From the NCBI RefSeq assembly GCF_900218065.1, contig NZ_OBMU01000001.1, positions 158,695-222,694 of the forward strand: a DNA stretch of 64,000 nt, given 5' to 3'. The translations under genes were made by a program, and so were the position numbers. Below, piece by piece: positions 1-8,612 of the stretch. Under the pieces are notes generated by a model. The model searched no databases and had not been told where the DNA came from. It was given only the letters and a program-made list of their open reading frames with translations. Source of the DNA: Novosphingobium sp. Chol11. Lineage in GTDB: Bacteria; Pseudomonadota; Alphaproteobacteria; Sphingomonadales; Sphingomonadaceae. Numbering within the stretch: position 1 is the first letter of the stretch; every line of letters starts with the position of its first letter.

Positions 1-86
1 TGCGCAGGCAAGGCGTGCTGGCGCTCGTCAGCCTGAGGCGGAACCTGTTTCCAGAAGGGCCACCCTATCGGAGGATGGCGGCATGA
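1..86 (+). CDS. C-terminal fragment, probable FUSC/AaeB-type efflux permease
   Basis: Only the last 27 codons are in the window, ending at the TGA at 84-86, which overlaps the ATG of the next gene as ATGA. The visible residues are basic and polar with no diagnostic motif. The assignment rests on context: DUF1656, HlyD and outer-membrane factor genes downstream normally follow a FUSC-family (AaeB-like) inner-membrane permease in aromatic-acid efflux operons. Identity is therefore inference, although the reading frame and the coupled stop are seen directly. Confidence 0.5.
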   Translation, partial: RRQGVLALVSLRRNLFPEGPPYRRMAA

Positions 87-298
87 CAGGCGAGATCGCC
101 CTGGGTGGGGTGTTCATGCCGACCCTGCTGCTGCTGGGCGTGATGGCGCTGGTCATCAGCTGGGGCGTCACGCGGCTGATAGGCGCCTTCGGGCTCTACC
201 GTTTCCTTGCCTATCGGGCGATCGTCGACCTCAGCATCTTCGTCCTGGTGCTGGGCGGCCTTAGCCTCCTTCTCCCCTTCCTTGGGATTCGTCCATGA
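83..298 (+). CDS. DUF1656 (AaeX-like) small membrane protein
   Basis: A 71-residue protein with two hydrophobic segments (about residues 11-30 and 45-66). A Gly-Gly-Val stretch before the first helix and an Arg/Leu-rich hinge between the helices are typical of DUF1656 proteins. These small inner-membrane proteins accompany HlyD and FUSC subunits in aromatic carboxylate efflux pumps; their exact job is unknown. The start ATG overlaps the upstream stop (ATGA) and the stop overlaps the next start at 295, so the three genes are translationally coupled. A later ATG at 116 is possible. Confidence 0.85.
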   Translation: MTGEIALGGVFMPTLLLLGVMALVISWGVTRLIGAFGLYRFLAYRAIVDLSIFVLVLGGLSLLLPFLGIRP

Positions 299-1194
299 AC
301 CGTCTGTCGAGCGGGCTGGCGCGCAGCGCCGCCACCATCATCATCGTCGCCCTGGCTGTCATCGCCGCCATCGCCATGTGGAACCATTATGAGCGAAGCC
401 CGTGGACGCGCGACGGGCGGGTGCGCGCCGATGTGGTGCGGGTGACGCCGGACATTGGCGGGCTGGTCACGTCCGTCGCGGTGCGGGACAATCAGGAAGT
501 GAAGGCGGGCGATCTGCTGTTCGTGATCGATCGGCCCCGCTATGCACTCGCGTTGCAACAGGCCGATGCGCAGGTAGCGAGCGCAAGGGCGACGCTGGGG
601 CAGGCGCGGCGGGAGGCGAAGCGCGATCTGGCGCTGGGCGATCTGGTGGCGGCGGAGGCGCATGAGCAGAATGTCGCGCGGGTTGCCACGGCTGACGCGG
701 CGCTTGCGCAGGCGATGAGCAGCCGCGATGCCGCCGCGCTCAATCTGAAACGCACTCAGGTGACGGCATCGGTAAACGGCGTTGTGACCAACCTCGACCT
801 GCATGTCGGCGACTATGTGGCGGCGGGCAAGCAGGCCATGGCGCTGGTGGATCGCGACAGTTTGCGGGTGGAGGGCTATTTCGAGGAGACCAAGCTGCCG
901 CTGGTGTGCGTCGGCGCGCCGGTGACAGTTCGGCTGATGGGCGAAGCGGCGGACCTGCATGGGCGGGTGGAGAGCATCGCCTATGGCATCAACGACACGA
1001 CGCGCAGTGATTCGGGCAATTTGCTGCCGACGGTGCAGCCGACCTTTTCCTGGGTGCGGTTGGCGCAGCGCATTCCGGTGCGGGTGAAGCTCGACAAGGT
1101 GCCGGCCAGCGTGCGCCTGATCGCTGGGCGTACGGCGACGGTGACGGTGGAACCCGTGGAGAAGGATCGGGCGGGGAGCTGCCGCCATGCGTGA
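295..1194 (+). CDS. HlyD-family periplasmic adaptor of efflux pump (AaeA-like)
   Basis: A 299-residue membrane-fusion protein. One N-terminal membrane anchor (about residues 12-30) is followed by a split biotinyl-lipoyl-like domain (first half with PDIGGLVTSVAV near 50-65, second half near 150-185), a short coiled coil between them rich in Ala, Gln and Arg, and a beta-barrel near 190-290. It should connect the inner-membrane permease to the outer-membrane channel encoded next. The gene overlaps DUF1656 by 4 nt at the start and the next ORF by 8 nt at the end, consistent with one operon. The substrate cannot be read from sequence; aromatic acids are inferred from the family. Confidence 0.9.
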   Translation: MNRLSSGLARSAATIIIVALAVIAAIAMWNHYERSPWTRDGRVRADVVRVTPDIGGLVTSVAVRDNQEVKAGDLLFVIDRPRYALALQQADAQVASARATLGQARREAKRDLALGDLVAAEAHEQNVARVATADAALAQAMSSRDAAALNLKRTQVTASVNGVVTNLDLHVGDYVAAGKQAMALVDRDSLRVEGYFEETKLPLVCVGAPVTVRLMGEAADLHGRVESIAYGINDTTRSDSGNLLPTVQPTFSWVRLAQRIPVRVKLDKVPASVRLIAGRTATVTVEPVEKDRAGSCRHA

Positions 1195-2725
1195 GGGCGA
1201 TATCAGTAATTCATACTCATCTGCGTTCGGGCTTTTTGAACGAGCCGCTCATCTCGTGCGAATGTCGAAGCGCTTCTTTTACCTGACGGGAAGGAAGACC
1301 CCTCGACAAGCTCAGGGCGAACGGGGGAGAGGGGGTGTCTGGCCACTCGGGGCGGCTTTGGCGCTCACCGCTTGTTCGACCGCTGGCCCCGATTATCGCC
1401 CGCCCGAACATGACGTCGCCACGGCTCCAGCGGCGCAAGGGAGCTTCCAGTCCGCGCAAGGGACCGTGTTCAGCAATGCCGATCTGCCCGATCACTGGTG
1501 GCGGCTTTACAATGATCCGCAGCTGGATGGTCTGGTCGAGCAGGCGCTGATCGCCAATGCCGACCTTCGCCGGGCCGAAGCGAATGTGAATGCAGCCCAT
1601 GCCGTGTTGCGCGAGGCGGAAGCCGGGCGGTCGGTCAGCACGGCGTTGAGCGGCGGCGCGACGCTGGCGCGGCCTTCGGGAACGGCTGAAAGTCTGCCGG
1701 GTGTCGTGGGCTATGACCTGGGGCTGAGCGCGTCCTATCCGCTCGACCTCAACGGTCGGATCAGGCGGGCGATCGAAGCGAGCACGACTGACCTGGAGGC
1801 GATGGTGGCGGCGCGCGACTATTTGCGGGTGAGCGTCGCGGCGGCGACGGCGCGCGCCTATGCGCAGGTGTGCGCGGCCAATTATTCGCTGGCCGTCAAC
1901 CGGCAGGTGGTCGGCCTGCAGCGGCAGACGCTGGACGCGACGGGTCGGCTGTTCCGGGGTGGACGGGGAACGGCGTTCGACGTCAGCCGCGCGCAGGCGG
2001 CGGTGGAAGCAAGCGCGGCGAACCTGCCCGCTTTCGAAGCGCAGCGGCAGGTGGGGCTTTATCTGCTGGCGGCATTGCTGGGGCGGCCGCCTGCCGACTA
2101 CCCGCGTGAGGTGGAGGGCTGCGCTGCCCTGCCGGTGCTGGGCGGCGCTTTGCCGGTCGGCGATGGTGCGGGGCTGATCCGGCGGCGGCCCGACATCAGG
2201 CAGGCGGAGCGGACGATCGCGGGCGACACGGCGCGGCTGGGGGTCGCGATGGCGGACCTTTACCCGCAGGTGCGGATTGGTGGGTCGGTCGGCCTGTCCG
2301 GGCCGCTGGAAACTTTGGGGTCCGGCACTGCGCTGGGGATCAGCCTGGGGCCGATCCTCAGCTGGAGCTTTCCCAACCGTCCGGTGGTGCGGGCCAGGAT
2401 CGCGCAGGCCGATGCGCGGGTGCAGGGCAGCATCGCCTCCTTCGACGCGGTCGTTCTGGAGGCGCTGCGGCAGGCTGAAACGGCGATGGAAACCTATCGG
2501 CGGGATGCGCAGCAGGCGGCGGCGCTGGAACGGGCACGGACGAGCGCGGCGGTGTCGGCGGGGCAGGCGGGCAAGCTGTTCCGCTTCGGGCGCGGGGACT
2601 TCCTGTCGCTGCTCGACGCGCAACGGAGCCTGGCGAGCGCGGAAGCGGCGGCTGCTGCGGCGCGAGTGCAGTTGGTGCAGGATCAGGTGGCGGTATTTCT
2701 GGCGCTGGGTGGCGGCTGGAGGTGA
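1187..2725 (+). CDS. NodT-family outer-membrane efflux lipoprotein
   Basis: An outer-membrane factor of the NodT type that would provide the exit channel for the pump encoded upstream. Two OEP repeats are visible (about residues 90-270 and 300-500), with a lipobox-like LTAC preceding STAGPDYRPP near residue 60, where the mature lipoprotein should begin. The N-terminus is abnormal: between the first ATG (overlapping the HlyD stop) and the lipobox lie about 60 residues, part of which is translated from a dispersed repeat at 1301-1325. An ATG at 1262 is an alternative start. The signal peptide is therefore poorly formed, and whether export still works is uncertain. Confidence 0.85.
   Translation: MREGDISNSYSSAFGLFERAAHLVRMSKRFFYLTGRKTPRQAQGERGRGGVWPLGAALALTACSTAGPDYRPPEHDVATAPAAQGSFQSAQGTVFSNADLPDHWWRLYNDPQLDGLVEQALIANADLRRAEANVNAAHAVLREAEAGRSVSTALSGGATLARPSGTAESLPGVVGYDLGLSASYPLDLNGRIRRAIEASTTDLEAMVAARDYLRVSVAAATARAYAQVCAANYSLAVNRQVVGLQRQTLDATGRLFRGGRGTAFDVSRAQAAVEASAANLPAFEAQRQVGLYLLAALLGRPPADYPREVEGCAALPVLGGALPVGDGAGLIRRRPDIRQAERTIAGDTARLGVAMADLYPQVRIGGSVGLSGPLETLGSGTALGISLGPILSWSFPNRPVVRARIAQADARVQGSIASFDAVVLEALRQAETAMETYRRDAQQAAALERARTSAAVSAGQAGKLFRFGRGDFLSLLDAQRSLASAEAAAAAARVQLVQDQVAVFLALGGGWR
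1301..1325. repeat. Dispersed repeat family A, half copy inside a coding region
   Basis: Contains the core CGACAAGCTCAGGGCGAAC, which recurs with small changes at 21184-21211, 37954-37980 and (reverse orientation) 62157-62187. Here only one arm is present and it is read in frame as part of the outer-membrane factor N-terminus. Confidence 0.8.
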
Positions 2726-2732
2726 GGGGCAT

Positions 2733-2768
2733 GAAAAAGCCCGCCGATGCTGTGACCGGCGGGCTTTC
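2733..2768 (-). terminator. Rho-independent terminator of tol-pal operon (possibly bidirectional)
   Basis: An inverted repeat GCCCGCCG/CGGCGGGC with a 12-nt loop. On the minus strand it is followed by TTTTT, placing it 29 nt after the pal stop codon. It also lies just after the outer-membrane factor gene on the plus strand, so it may serve both convergent transcripts. Confidence 0.85.
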
Positions 2769-2796
2769 CCGTAGCTGTTGGAGGGAACCGAAGGCC

Positions 2797-3315
2797 TCAA
2801 TATTGGACTGTGACGGTCACCGCGCGGCGGTTCTGTGCCCAGGCGGCCTCGTCCGAACCGAGCGCGGCGGGGCGTTCCTTGCCATAGCTCACGGTGTTGA
2901 TGCGGCTGGGGTCGATGCCGAGCGAGGCGAGATAGTTTTTCGCGGCGTTGGCGCGGCGGTCGCCCAGCGCGATATTATAGTCGCGGGTGCCGCGCTCGTC
3001 GGCATGGCCTTCGATCGTGACGCGGACATTGGGGTTCTGCTGGAGCCAGGCGGCCTGGCTTTGCAGCGTCTGCTGGTCCTGCGCGTCGACATCATATTGA
3101 TCGGTGTCGAAGAAGATGCGGTCGGACGAGACGGAGGCGACGAAATCTTCCTGGCTGCCCTTGACCGGGGCGCCCGTGCCGGTGCCCGTGCCGGTCCCGG
3201 TCTGCGCGCTGCTGTCAGTCGCGGGCGGGGGCGGCAAATCCTTGGGCGCTTTCTTGCCACAGGCGGCGAGCGCCAGGACCGAGACGGCGATGAGGAGGGG
3301 GCGGTTGAGTTTCAT
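2797..3315 (-). CDS. pal: Peptidoglycan-associated lipoprotein Pal
   Basis: A 172-residue outer-membrane lipoprotein that binds peptidoglycan and TolB. Residues 1-19 form a lipoprotein signal peptide with LAAC and Cys19 as the acylation site. A low-complexity Thr-Gly linker (about 39-48) leads into a C-terminal OmpA-like domain (about 65-170) with the peptidoglycan-binding pattern NIALGDRRANAAKNYL. It is the last gene of the minus-strand ybgC-tolQRAB-pal operon and is followed by a strong terminator. The linker is encoded by tandem six-base units at about 3174-3204, which could vary in number between strains. Confidence 0.97.
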   Translation of the reverse strand: MKLNRPLLIAVSVLALAACGKKAPKDLPPPPATDSSAQTGTGTGTGTGAPVKGSQEDFVASVSSDRIFFDTDQYDVDAQDQQTLQSQAAWLQQNPNVRVTIEGHADERGTRDYNIALGDRRANAAKNYLASLGIDPSRINTVSYGKERPAALGSDEAAWAQNRRAVTVTVQY

Positions 3316-3373
3316 CAGGGGTCTCCTTGAAGAGCATAGGGTCGTTACGTCTGCGCGACGATGTTGTTCCCGA

Positions 3374-4696
3374 TCAGGGGAGCAGCGGACCCCAGGCGGG
3401 GTCTGAACCGCTCAGCGGCGTGGGGATGCGGCGTTCGTTGACGCCGGTCAGGTCGACTTGCCAGACCTGGCTGGTGCCTTCGCGCCCGGCGGTGGTGCGG
3501 AAATATTGCAGGACGCGGCCGTTGGGCGACCAGGTGGGCTGCTCATCCTGCCAGCCATTGGTGAGGATGCGTTCATTGCCACCATCCGGCGTCATGACGG
3601 CGATCTTGAAGTCGCCGCTGATCTTGGTGAAGGCGATGAGGTCGCCGCGCGGGCTCCATTCTGGCGTCGCATAGCGGCCGCCGCCATGGCTGATGCGGCG
3701 CTGGCCCGAACCATCGGCGTTCATGACATAGATTTGCTGGCTGCCCGAACGGTCGCTTTCGAACACGATGCGGGTGCCGTCGGGCGAATAGCTGCCGCCG
3801 ACGTCGATGCCCGGCGCGGTGGTGAGGCGGACGGGTTGGCCGCCCTGCGCCGAGACGCGGTAGATGTCGGTATTGCCCGCGACCGCCATCGAAAAGAGGA
3901 TGTTGCGGCCGTCGGGCGACCAGCGCGGCGCGAAGGTCGCATTGTTGCTTTCGGTGACGAGCCGCTGACGACCGGTGCCGATGTCATAGACATAAATGCG
4001 CACCCGGCTGCCGATATAGCTTACATAGACGATCGACTTGTAGTCGGGCGAGAAGCGCGGGGTGAGCGCGATCGACTGGCCGTTGGTGATGAAGCGGTGG
4101 TTGGCGCCATCGCTATCCATGATGGCGAGGCGCTTGGTGCGGTTCCCCTTGGGGCCGCTCTCCGCGATATAGGCGATGCGGCTGTCGAAGAAGGGGCTTT
4201 CGCCCGACAGGCGGGCATAGATGGCATCGGCGCATTTATGCGCGGCGCGCCGCCAGTCGCGCGGGGCGACGACATAGCCCTGGCGGGTCAGTTCCTGCTT
4301 CAATGCGACGTCGTAGAGATAGCAGCCGACCGTGATGTCGGCTTCGCCGCCGGTGGTGCGGACGAAGCCCTGCACCAGCGCCTGGTAAGCGCCCCATTTG
4401 TCATAGGCGGGATTGGTGACTTCGGGAAAGCCGATGGCGGGAATGCCGGCCGGGCCGGATGGATCGAACAGGCCCGAGCCCTTGAGGTCCGTGGCGATCA
4501 CTTCGGCGATCTTGCGGCCAAGTTCGGACGATGAGCCAGCGGGCGTCGATACTTCGGCCTGCGGCGGCAGGGCGGGCACGACGATCTTGAGGTTGCTGTC
4601 GATCTCGCCCGTCACATCGACCGACAGCTGCGCCATCGCAGGGCTGGCAAAGGCTGCGCAAAGGGCGAGCAGTGCGGTTATTCCAAAGCTTCTCAT
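3374..4696 (-). CDS. tolB: Tol-Pal system beta-propeller protein TolB
   Basis: A 440-residue periplasmic protein. The signal peptide ends at ASPAMA, followed by an N-terminal TolB domain (about 25-160) and a six-bladed propeller with repeated WSPDG-like and SPDGTRI motifs (about 180-430). It links Pal to TolA during outer-membrane constriction at division. The start at 4696 was chosen because the signal peptide begins there and the ATG overlaps the tolA stop as ATGA; the frame is open further upstream but would add non-signal residues. Operon partner of tolA and pal. Confidence 0.96.
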   Translation of the reverse strand: MRSFGITALLALCAAFASPAMAQLSVDVTGEIDSNLKIVVPALPPQAEVSTPAGSSSELGRKIAEVIATDLKGSGLFDPSGPAGIPAIGFPEVTNPAYDKWGAYQALVQGFVRTTGGEADITVGCYLYDVALKQELTRQGYVVAPRDWRRAAHKCADAIYARLSGESPFFDSRIAYIAESGPKGNRTKRLAIMDSDGANHRFITNGQSIALTPRFSPDYKSIVYVSYIGSRVRIYVYDIGTGRQRLVTESNNATFAPRWSPDGRNILFSMAVAGNTDIYRVSAQGGQPVRLTTAPGIDVGGSYSPDGTRIVFESDRSGSQQIYVMNADGSGQRRISHGGGRYATPEWSPRGDLIAFTKISGDFKIAVMTPDGGNERILTNGWQDEQPTWSPNGRVLQYFRTTAGREGTSQVWQVDLTGVNERRIPTPLSGSDPAWGPLLP

Positions 4697-5667
4697 CGCG
4701 CTTTCCTTGCGTAGACTCTCAACGGTTTGAGCCATTTCCATTGTTCATAATATTCGTCCGGCAGCCCCTGGAAAGGGGAAGCCTGCATAACCGCCTGCAC
4801 GGCGCGTTCCTTGTAGATGGAGACCTGTGGCTTGTTGCTGGCGGTCTGGCCCTGCACGTCGATGACTTCGGGCCTGCCGATCACCCGGCCGTTGCGGTCG
4901 ATCTTCACCTCCAGGAAAGCCACCAGCTGTTCGACATCCGCGCCGGAAGGGAGCTTCAGGTGCCGGTAGATCTGGTCTCCGATCAAGCGGTCGAGCGCGG
5001 CCTTTTGCGCGGGGCCCATCGCCGCGGCGGGCGGCGGCGCGGCCTTGCGCGGGGCGTCGGCTTCGGTGTCGATGCCCTTCAGGAAGTCCTTGCCGAGTAG
5101 CGAACCCTTGGGCTTTTCCGCCTTGCCCTGACCGGATGCGCGGGCCGGGGCATCAGGTTTCGCCTTGGCAGCAGGCTTTTGCGCCGACTTGGCTGGGACG
5201 GGCTTAGCGGCGGCGGCGGGCTTCGCCTTGGCTGGCGTGGGCTTGGCCGCTGGCTTTTCGGGCGCGGGCTTGGGCTTTGGCTTGGCCTTGGCCACGTCCT
5301 TCTTCGCCGGAGCGGGTTCGGGCTTGGCAGGAGCAGGCTTCTCCACCTTCTTGGGTGGAGCAGGCTTTGGCGGCGGCGGTGCGGGTGAAGGCTCGGGCTC
5401 AGGAACAGGCGCGGGCTCTGGAACGGGCGCAGGGGCCGCGTCCTCGGTCGGTCCCTCTTCCGGCGCGACGCTGGGCGGGGGGGGCTGGGTCGAGATTTGC
5501 GGCGCGGTCGATTGGAGCGCCGCTTCATCCACCAGGCTGACGTCCATCGGCGGGGAGTTCAGCTTGAGCGGATTGGGCGTGGCCAGGAATCCGGCGGACA
5601 GCAGGCCGAACAGCAGGACATGTCCCGCCGTCGCGACGCCAAGGCCGATCTTCTCCGCGCGTTCCAT
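4693..5667 (-). CDS. tolA: Cell envelope integrity protein TolA
   Basis: A 324-residue inner-membrane protein that couples TolQR to TolB and Pal. One membrane anchor (about residues 8-30) is followed by a long Ala/Pro/Lys/Glu-rich region (about 55-210) spanning the periplasm and a small C-terminal TonB/TolA-like domain (about 225-320). Most of the length is low-complexity spacer, so family assignment depends on the anchor, the C-terminal domain and the position between tolR and tolB. The stop overlaps the tolB start by 4 nt. Confidence 0.93.
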   Translation of the reverse strand: MERAEKIGLGVATAGHVLLFGLLSAGFLATPNPLKLNSPPMDVSLVDEAALQSTAPQISTQPPPPSVAPEEGPTEDAAPAPVPEPAPVPEPEPSPAPPPPKPAPPKKVEKPAPAKPEPAPAKKDVAKAKPKPKPAPEKPAAKPTPAKAKPAAAAKPVPAKSAQKPAAKAKPDAPARASGQGKAEKPKGSLLGKDFLKGIDTEADAPRKAAPPPAAAMGPAQKAALDRLIGDQIYRHLKLPSGADVEQLVAFLEVKIDRNGRVIGRPEVIDVQGQTASNKPQVSIYKERAVQAVMQASPFQGLPDEYYEQWKWLKPLRVYARKAR

Positions 5668-5686
5668 CCGTTAAGTCCCTATGGCC

Positions 5687-6151
5687 CTATTCAGAACCGC
5701 CGCTGGCAGCGGCTTCGTCGCCGCCGGTGCTGACCAGCGCGACCTTGTTCAGACCGACGCGGTTGAGTTCGCCCATCACGCGCAACACCCGGCCATAGTC
5801 GAGCCCGGTGTCGGCGCGCAGGAAGATCTGAGGCGGCTCGGCCTTGCCCGCATTGGCGGAAACGATCTCCGCCAGACGGTCCGGCAATTCAGCGTCGCTG
5901 ATCTGCGTCTCGTCAATATAGAGGCCGCCGTCGCGATCGATCGAGACCACGGCTGGCTTGTCGTCCTGATCAAGGCCCTTGGCGCGGGTTTCGGGCAAGT
6001 TCACCGGCACGCCTGTGACGAGCAGCGGGGCGGTCACCATGAAGATGATGAGCAGCACCAGCATGACGTCCACCAAGGGCGTGACGTTGATGTCCGCCAT
6101 CGGCGCGCGACCACGTCCACGGCGGTGGGATGGGGGGCCGGACATTGCCAT
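5687..6151 (-). CDS. tolR: Tol-Pal system protein TolR (ExbD family)
   Basis: A 154-residue ExbD/TolR protein. After a basic N-terminus comes [19 protein letters not shown], the family's transmembrane helix (about 20-40) carrying the conserved Asp thought to conduct protons with TolQ. The periplasmic domain fills residues 45-145. It lies 19 nt upstream of tolA in the tol operon. A 155-nt gap separates it from tolQ, unusually long for this operon, and it is filled by a palindromic repeat. Confidence 0.96.
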   Translation of the reverse strand: MAMSGPPSHRRGRGRAPMADINVTPLVDVMLVLLIIFMVTAPLLVTGVPVNLPETRAKGLDQDDKPAVVSIDRDGGLYIDETQISDAELPDRLAEIVSANAGKAEPPQIFLRADTGLDYGRVLRVMGELNRVGLNKVALVSTGGDEAAASGGSE

Positions 6152-6172
6152 TTACGCGATCTCCGCCAAATT

Positions 6173-6277
6173 CGTCATCCCAGCGAAAGCTGGGATCGCA
6201 GGCCGGATAGGGCGGAGGGTGAGGCATGAGATGCCAGCGTTGGCTAACGCCGCCCTTCGGGTCGCTGGCATGACGAA
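6173..6277. repeat. Palindromic repeat family D between tolQ and tolR
   Basis: Two hairpin-forming blocks: CATCCCAGCGAAAGCTGGGAT near 6176 (self-complementary CCCAGC/GCTGGG) and an ATGCCAGCG ... CGCTGGCAT pair at about 6230-6273. The ends CGTCAT and ATGACG are also complementary. A related copy lies at 28935-28992. The element sits inside the tol operon and would be part of its mRNA. Confidence 0.85.
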
Positions 6278-6306
6278 AATGGTCGGGTTGACTTGTGCTG
6301 CCGTCA

Positions 6307-7026
6307 TCACCGCTGCGCCTCCAGCTCCCGGCTCAGCGTCGAATAAAAGCCGTCAGCAAAGCGGGTCAGCTTGGATTCCATGCGGTTGATGCCATGGCTG
6401 AAGCGATTGTAGGCGATGACGGCCGGGATCGCCGCGAACAGGCCGATGGCGGTGGCGAACAGCGCTTCGGCGATGCCGGGCGCGACCACGGCAAGCGAAC
6501 TATTCTGTTCCTTCGCGATGGCGGTGAAGGCGCGCATGATGCCCCAGACGGTGCCGAACAGGCCGACGAAGGGCGCGACCGAGCCGATCGTTGCCAAGAT
6601 GTTGAGCCGGTCGGACAGGCGATCGACCTCGGCCGCGATCATGCTGGACATGGATGTGGCCAGCCGGTCGCGCGTGCCGTCGCGGTCGATCACCTTTTGC
6701 GCGGTCGACCGGCGCCATTCGGTGACGCCCGCTGCCATCACCTTGGCAGCAGGAAAATCGGCCTTCCGGCGTGCTTCGTAGAAGCGGTCGATGTCCTCCG
6801 CTTTCCAGAAGTCGGCTTCGAAGGCGCTGCTCTGGCGGCTCGCCTTGCGCAGCGTGAAGCTGAAGCCGATGATCATCGCCCAGGTCCAGATGCTGGCGAG
6901 CAACAGCCCCAGCATCACCAGCTTCACGACGATGTCCGCCTGAAGGAACAGGGCCAGCGGCGAAATGGTCGCGGCTTGGGTGGCAGCGCCCACCGCTGCG
7001 CCAACGTCAGGCATCGAAAGGCTCAT
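6307..7026 (-). CDS. tolQ: Tol-Pal system protein TolQ (ExbB/MotA family)
   Basis: A 239-residue inner-membrane protein with three predicted helices (about 30-55, 145-170 and 180-205) and the MotA/TolQ/ExbB pattern in which helix 2 follows [20 protein letters not shown]. It forms the proton-driven motor with TolR. The start overlaps the ybgC stop by 4 nt, so both are likely translated from one mRNA. Confidence 0.97.
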   Translation of the reverse strand: MSLSMPDVGAAVGAATQAATISPLALFLQADIVVKLVMLGLLLASIWTWAMIIGFSFTLRKASRQSSAFEADFWKAEDIDRFYEARRKADFPAAKVMAAGVTEWRRSTAQKVIDRDGTRDRLATSMSSMIAAEVDRLSDRLNILATIGSVAPFVGLFGTVWGIMRAFTAIAKEQNSSLAVVAPGIAEALFATAIGLFAAIPAVIAYNRFSHGINRMESKLTRFADGFYSTLSRELEAQR

Positions 7027-7493
7027 GAGTTGATGTCTTCCCCTCTCATCAAACGGCTGAAAATGTCGGTCCAGGGCTTTGGTTGCCGCGTCGGGCGGCC
7101 CTGATCGTTAAGGAAGGCGACCGAGACTTCGCCGTCCGTCAGTATTTCATCGCCGCGCCTGACTCTTTGATGAATGGTGCAGGCGACAGGGCGGATTGCG
7201 GTTACGCGGCTTTCCACCATCAGATCATCGTCGAGCCGGGCCGGGCGCTTGTAATCGATGTGCAGGCTGGTCACGGCATAAACGCCGGTTCCATCTTCCT
7301 GCGCGGCGCGCTGATTGATTCCCGCGACCCGCAGCATGTCGGATCGCGCGCGTTCCATGTAGCGAAGATAATTGGCGTGGTAGACGACGCCGGACAGGTC
7401 CGTATCCTCAAAATAGACGCGCACGGGAAAATGATGCACGGCGGCGATGAACCTTCCGGCCGCCGGCTCGGGCATGGGCGCTGTAACGGACAT
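7023..7493 (-). CDS. ybgC: Acyl-CoA thioesterase YbgC (hotdog fold), tol-pal associated
   Basis: A 156-residue hotdog-fold thioesterase. The motif FEDTDLSGVVYHANYLRY (about 26-43) contains the catalytic Asp and the 4-hydroxybenzoyl-CoA-thioesterase-like signature. It is the first gene of the tol-pal operon, its usual place in proteobacteria. The frame is open to 7598, but the ATG at 7493 gives the usual family length, and residues upstream of it do not look conserved. Confidence 0.93.
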   Translation of the reverse strand: MSVTAPMPEPAAGRFIAAVHHFPVRVYFEDTDLSGVVYHANYLRYMERARSDMLRVAGINQRAAQEDGTGVYAVTSLHIDYKRPARLDDDLMVESRVTAIRPVACTIHQRVRRGDEILTDGEVSVAFLNDQGRPTRQPKPWTDIFSRLMRGEDINS

Positions 7494-7649
7494 GCGCGGC
7501 CTTTTAACCATCAAGCAGGCGGCAGGCAAAGGCGGAAATGAAAGAAGCGTGCGCGTCCTGCCGGGCAGCCGGGGCAATCCATCCCACAAAGGGATCACGC
7601 TAAGCCCTGATTAACACGGCGCCTGTTGTGATGATGTTCAAAAGCGCTG

Positions 7650-7678
7650 GCCCACTGCTTGCCATGGCGCTAGTGGGC
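7650..7678. promoter_or_regulatory. Inverted repeat before the 3-hydroxyacyl-CoA dehydrogenase gene
   Basis: GCCCACT (7650-7656) and AGTGGGC (7672-7678) form a perfect 7-bp inverted repeat separated by 15 nt, ending 31 nt before the likely start codon at 7710. It lies in the gap between divergent ybgC and the dehydrogenase gene. It could be an operator or a leader hairpin; no further support is visible. Confidence 0.35.
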
Positions 7679-7709
7679 GGCAAATTGATTTATGCAAGGA
7701 CATTTTGGC

Positions 7710-8588
7710 ATGACCGACATTCAGACCGTTGGCGTCATCGGCGCCGGTCAGATGGGCGCGGGGATAGCGCAGGTCAGCGCGCAGGCTGGCTATGACGTGA
7801 TCCTGTGCGACGTCGATCTGGCGCGCGCGCAAAAGGGACTTCAGGGCATTTCCAAGCAGCTCGGCCGGGCCGTGGAGAAGGGCAAGCTGACCCCGGAAGA
7901 GTCCGAAGCCGCCTTCGCCCGCATCCGCCCGAGCGGCGATCTTGCCCCCCTCGCCGGTGCGCAGCTGGTGATCGAGGCGGCGACCGAGCGGGAAGAGATC
8001 AAGCGCACGATCTTCACCAATGTCGGCGCGGTGATCACGCCCGGCACGATCCTGGCGAGCAATACATCCTCCATCCCCATCACCCGGCTGGCGCAGGTGG
8101 TTCCCGATCCGGCGCTGTTCGTCGGCATCCACTTCTTCAACCCTGTCCAGGTCATGGCGCTGATCGAATTGATACGGGGCCTTGCGACCTCGGATGAAAC
8201 GGTGGCCACCGTGGAGGCCTTTGCCGCCAGCCTCGGCAAGAATGTCGTGCAGGCGTTCGACTCCCCCGGTTTCGTGGTCAACCGCATCCTGTTGCCGATG
8301 ATCAACGAAGCGATCTTCGCGCTGGGCGAGGGGGTCGCCAACATTCGCGACATCGACATGGGCGTGCGGCTGGGGCTCAACCATCCCATGGGGCCCCTGA
8401 CGCTGGCGGACTTTGTAGGGCTCGACACCTGCCTTGAGGTGCTGAACGTGCTGCGGTCAACCACTGGCGATTCCAAATATCGCCCCGCGCCGCTGCTGGT
8501 CAAATATGTCGAGGCCGGCTGGCTCGGGCGGAAGACCGGCAAAGGCTTTTACGACTATTCCGGGGCGGAGCCTGTGCCGACGCGCTGA
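7710..8588 (+). CDS. 3-hydroxybutyryl-CoA dehydrogenase
   Basis: A 292-residue NAD(P)-dependent dehydrogenase that interconverts acetoacetyl-CoA and 3-hydroxybutyryl-CoA. The Rossmann motif [11 protein letters not shown] lies at about 11-21. The NAD domain (to about 185) carries SNTSSIPI and the catalytic His in GIHFFNPV. The C-terminal helical 3HCDH domain (about 187-285) contains [18 protein letters not shown]. The start at 7710 has an AAGGA ribosome binding site at 7696-7700; an in-frame ATG at 7692 is less likely. Monocistronic. Confidence 0.95.
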   Translation: MTDIQTVGVIGAGQMGAGIAQVSAQAGYDVILCDVDLARAQKGLQGISKQLGRAVEKGKLTPEESEAAFARIRPSGDLAPLAGAQLVIEAATEREEIKRTIFTNVGAVITPGTILASNTSSIPITRLAQVVPDPALFVGIHFFNPVQVMALIELIRGLATSDETVATVEAFAASLGKNVVQAFDSPGFVVNRILLPMINEAIFALGEGVANIRDIDMGVRLGLNHPMGPLTLADFVGLDTCLEVLNVLRSTTGDSKYRPAPLLVKYVEAGWLGRKTGKGFYDYSGAEPVPTR

Positions 8589-8612
8589 GGCGGGAAGGGT
8601 GGCAAGGGGGTT

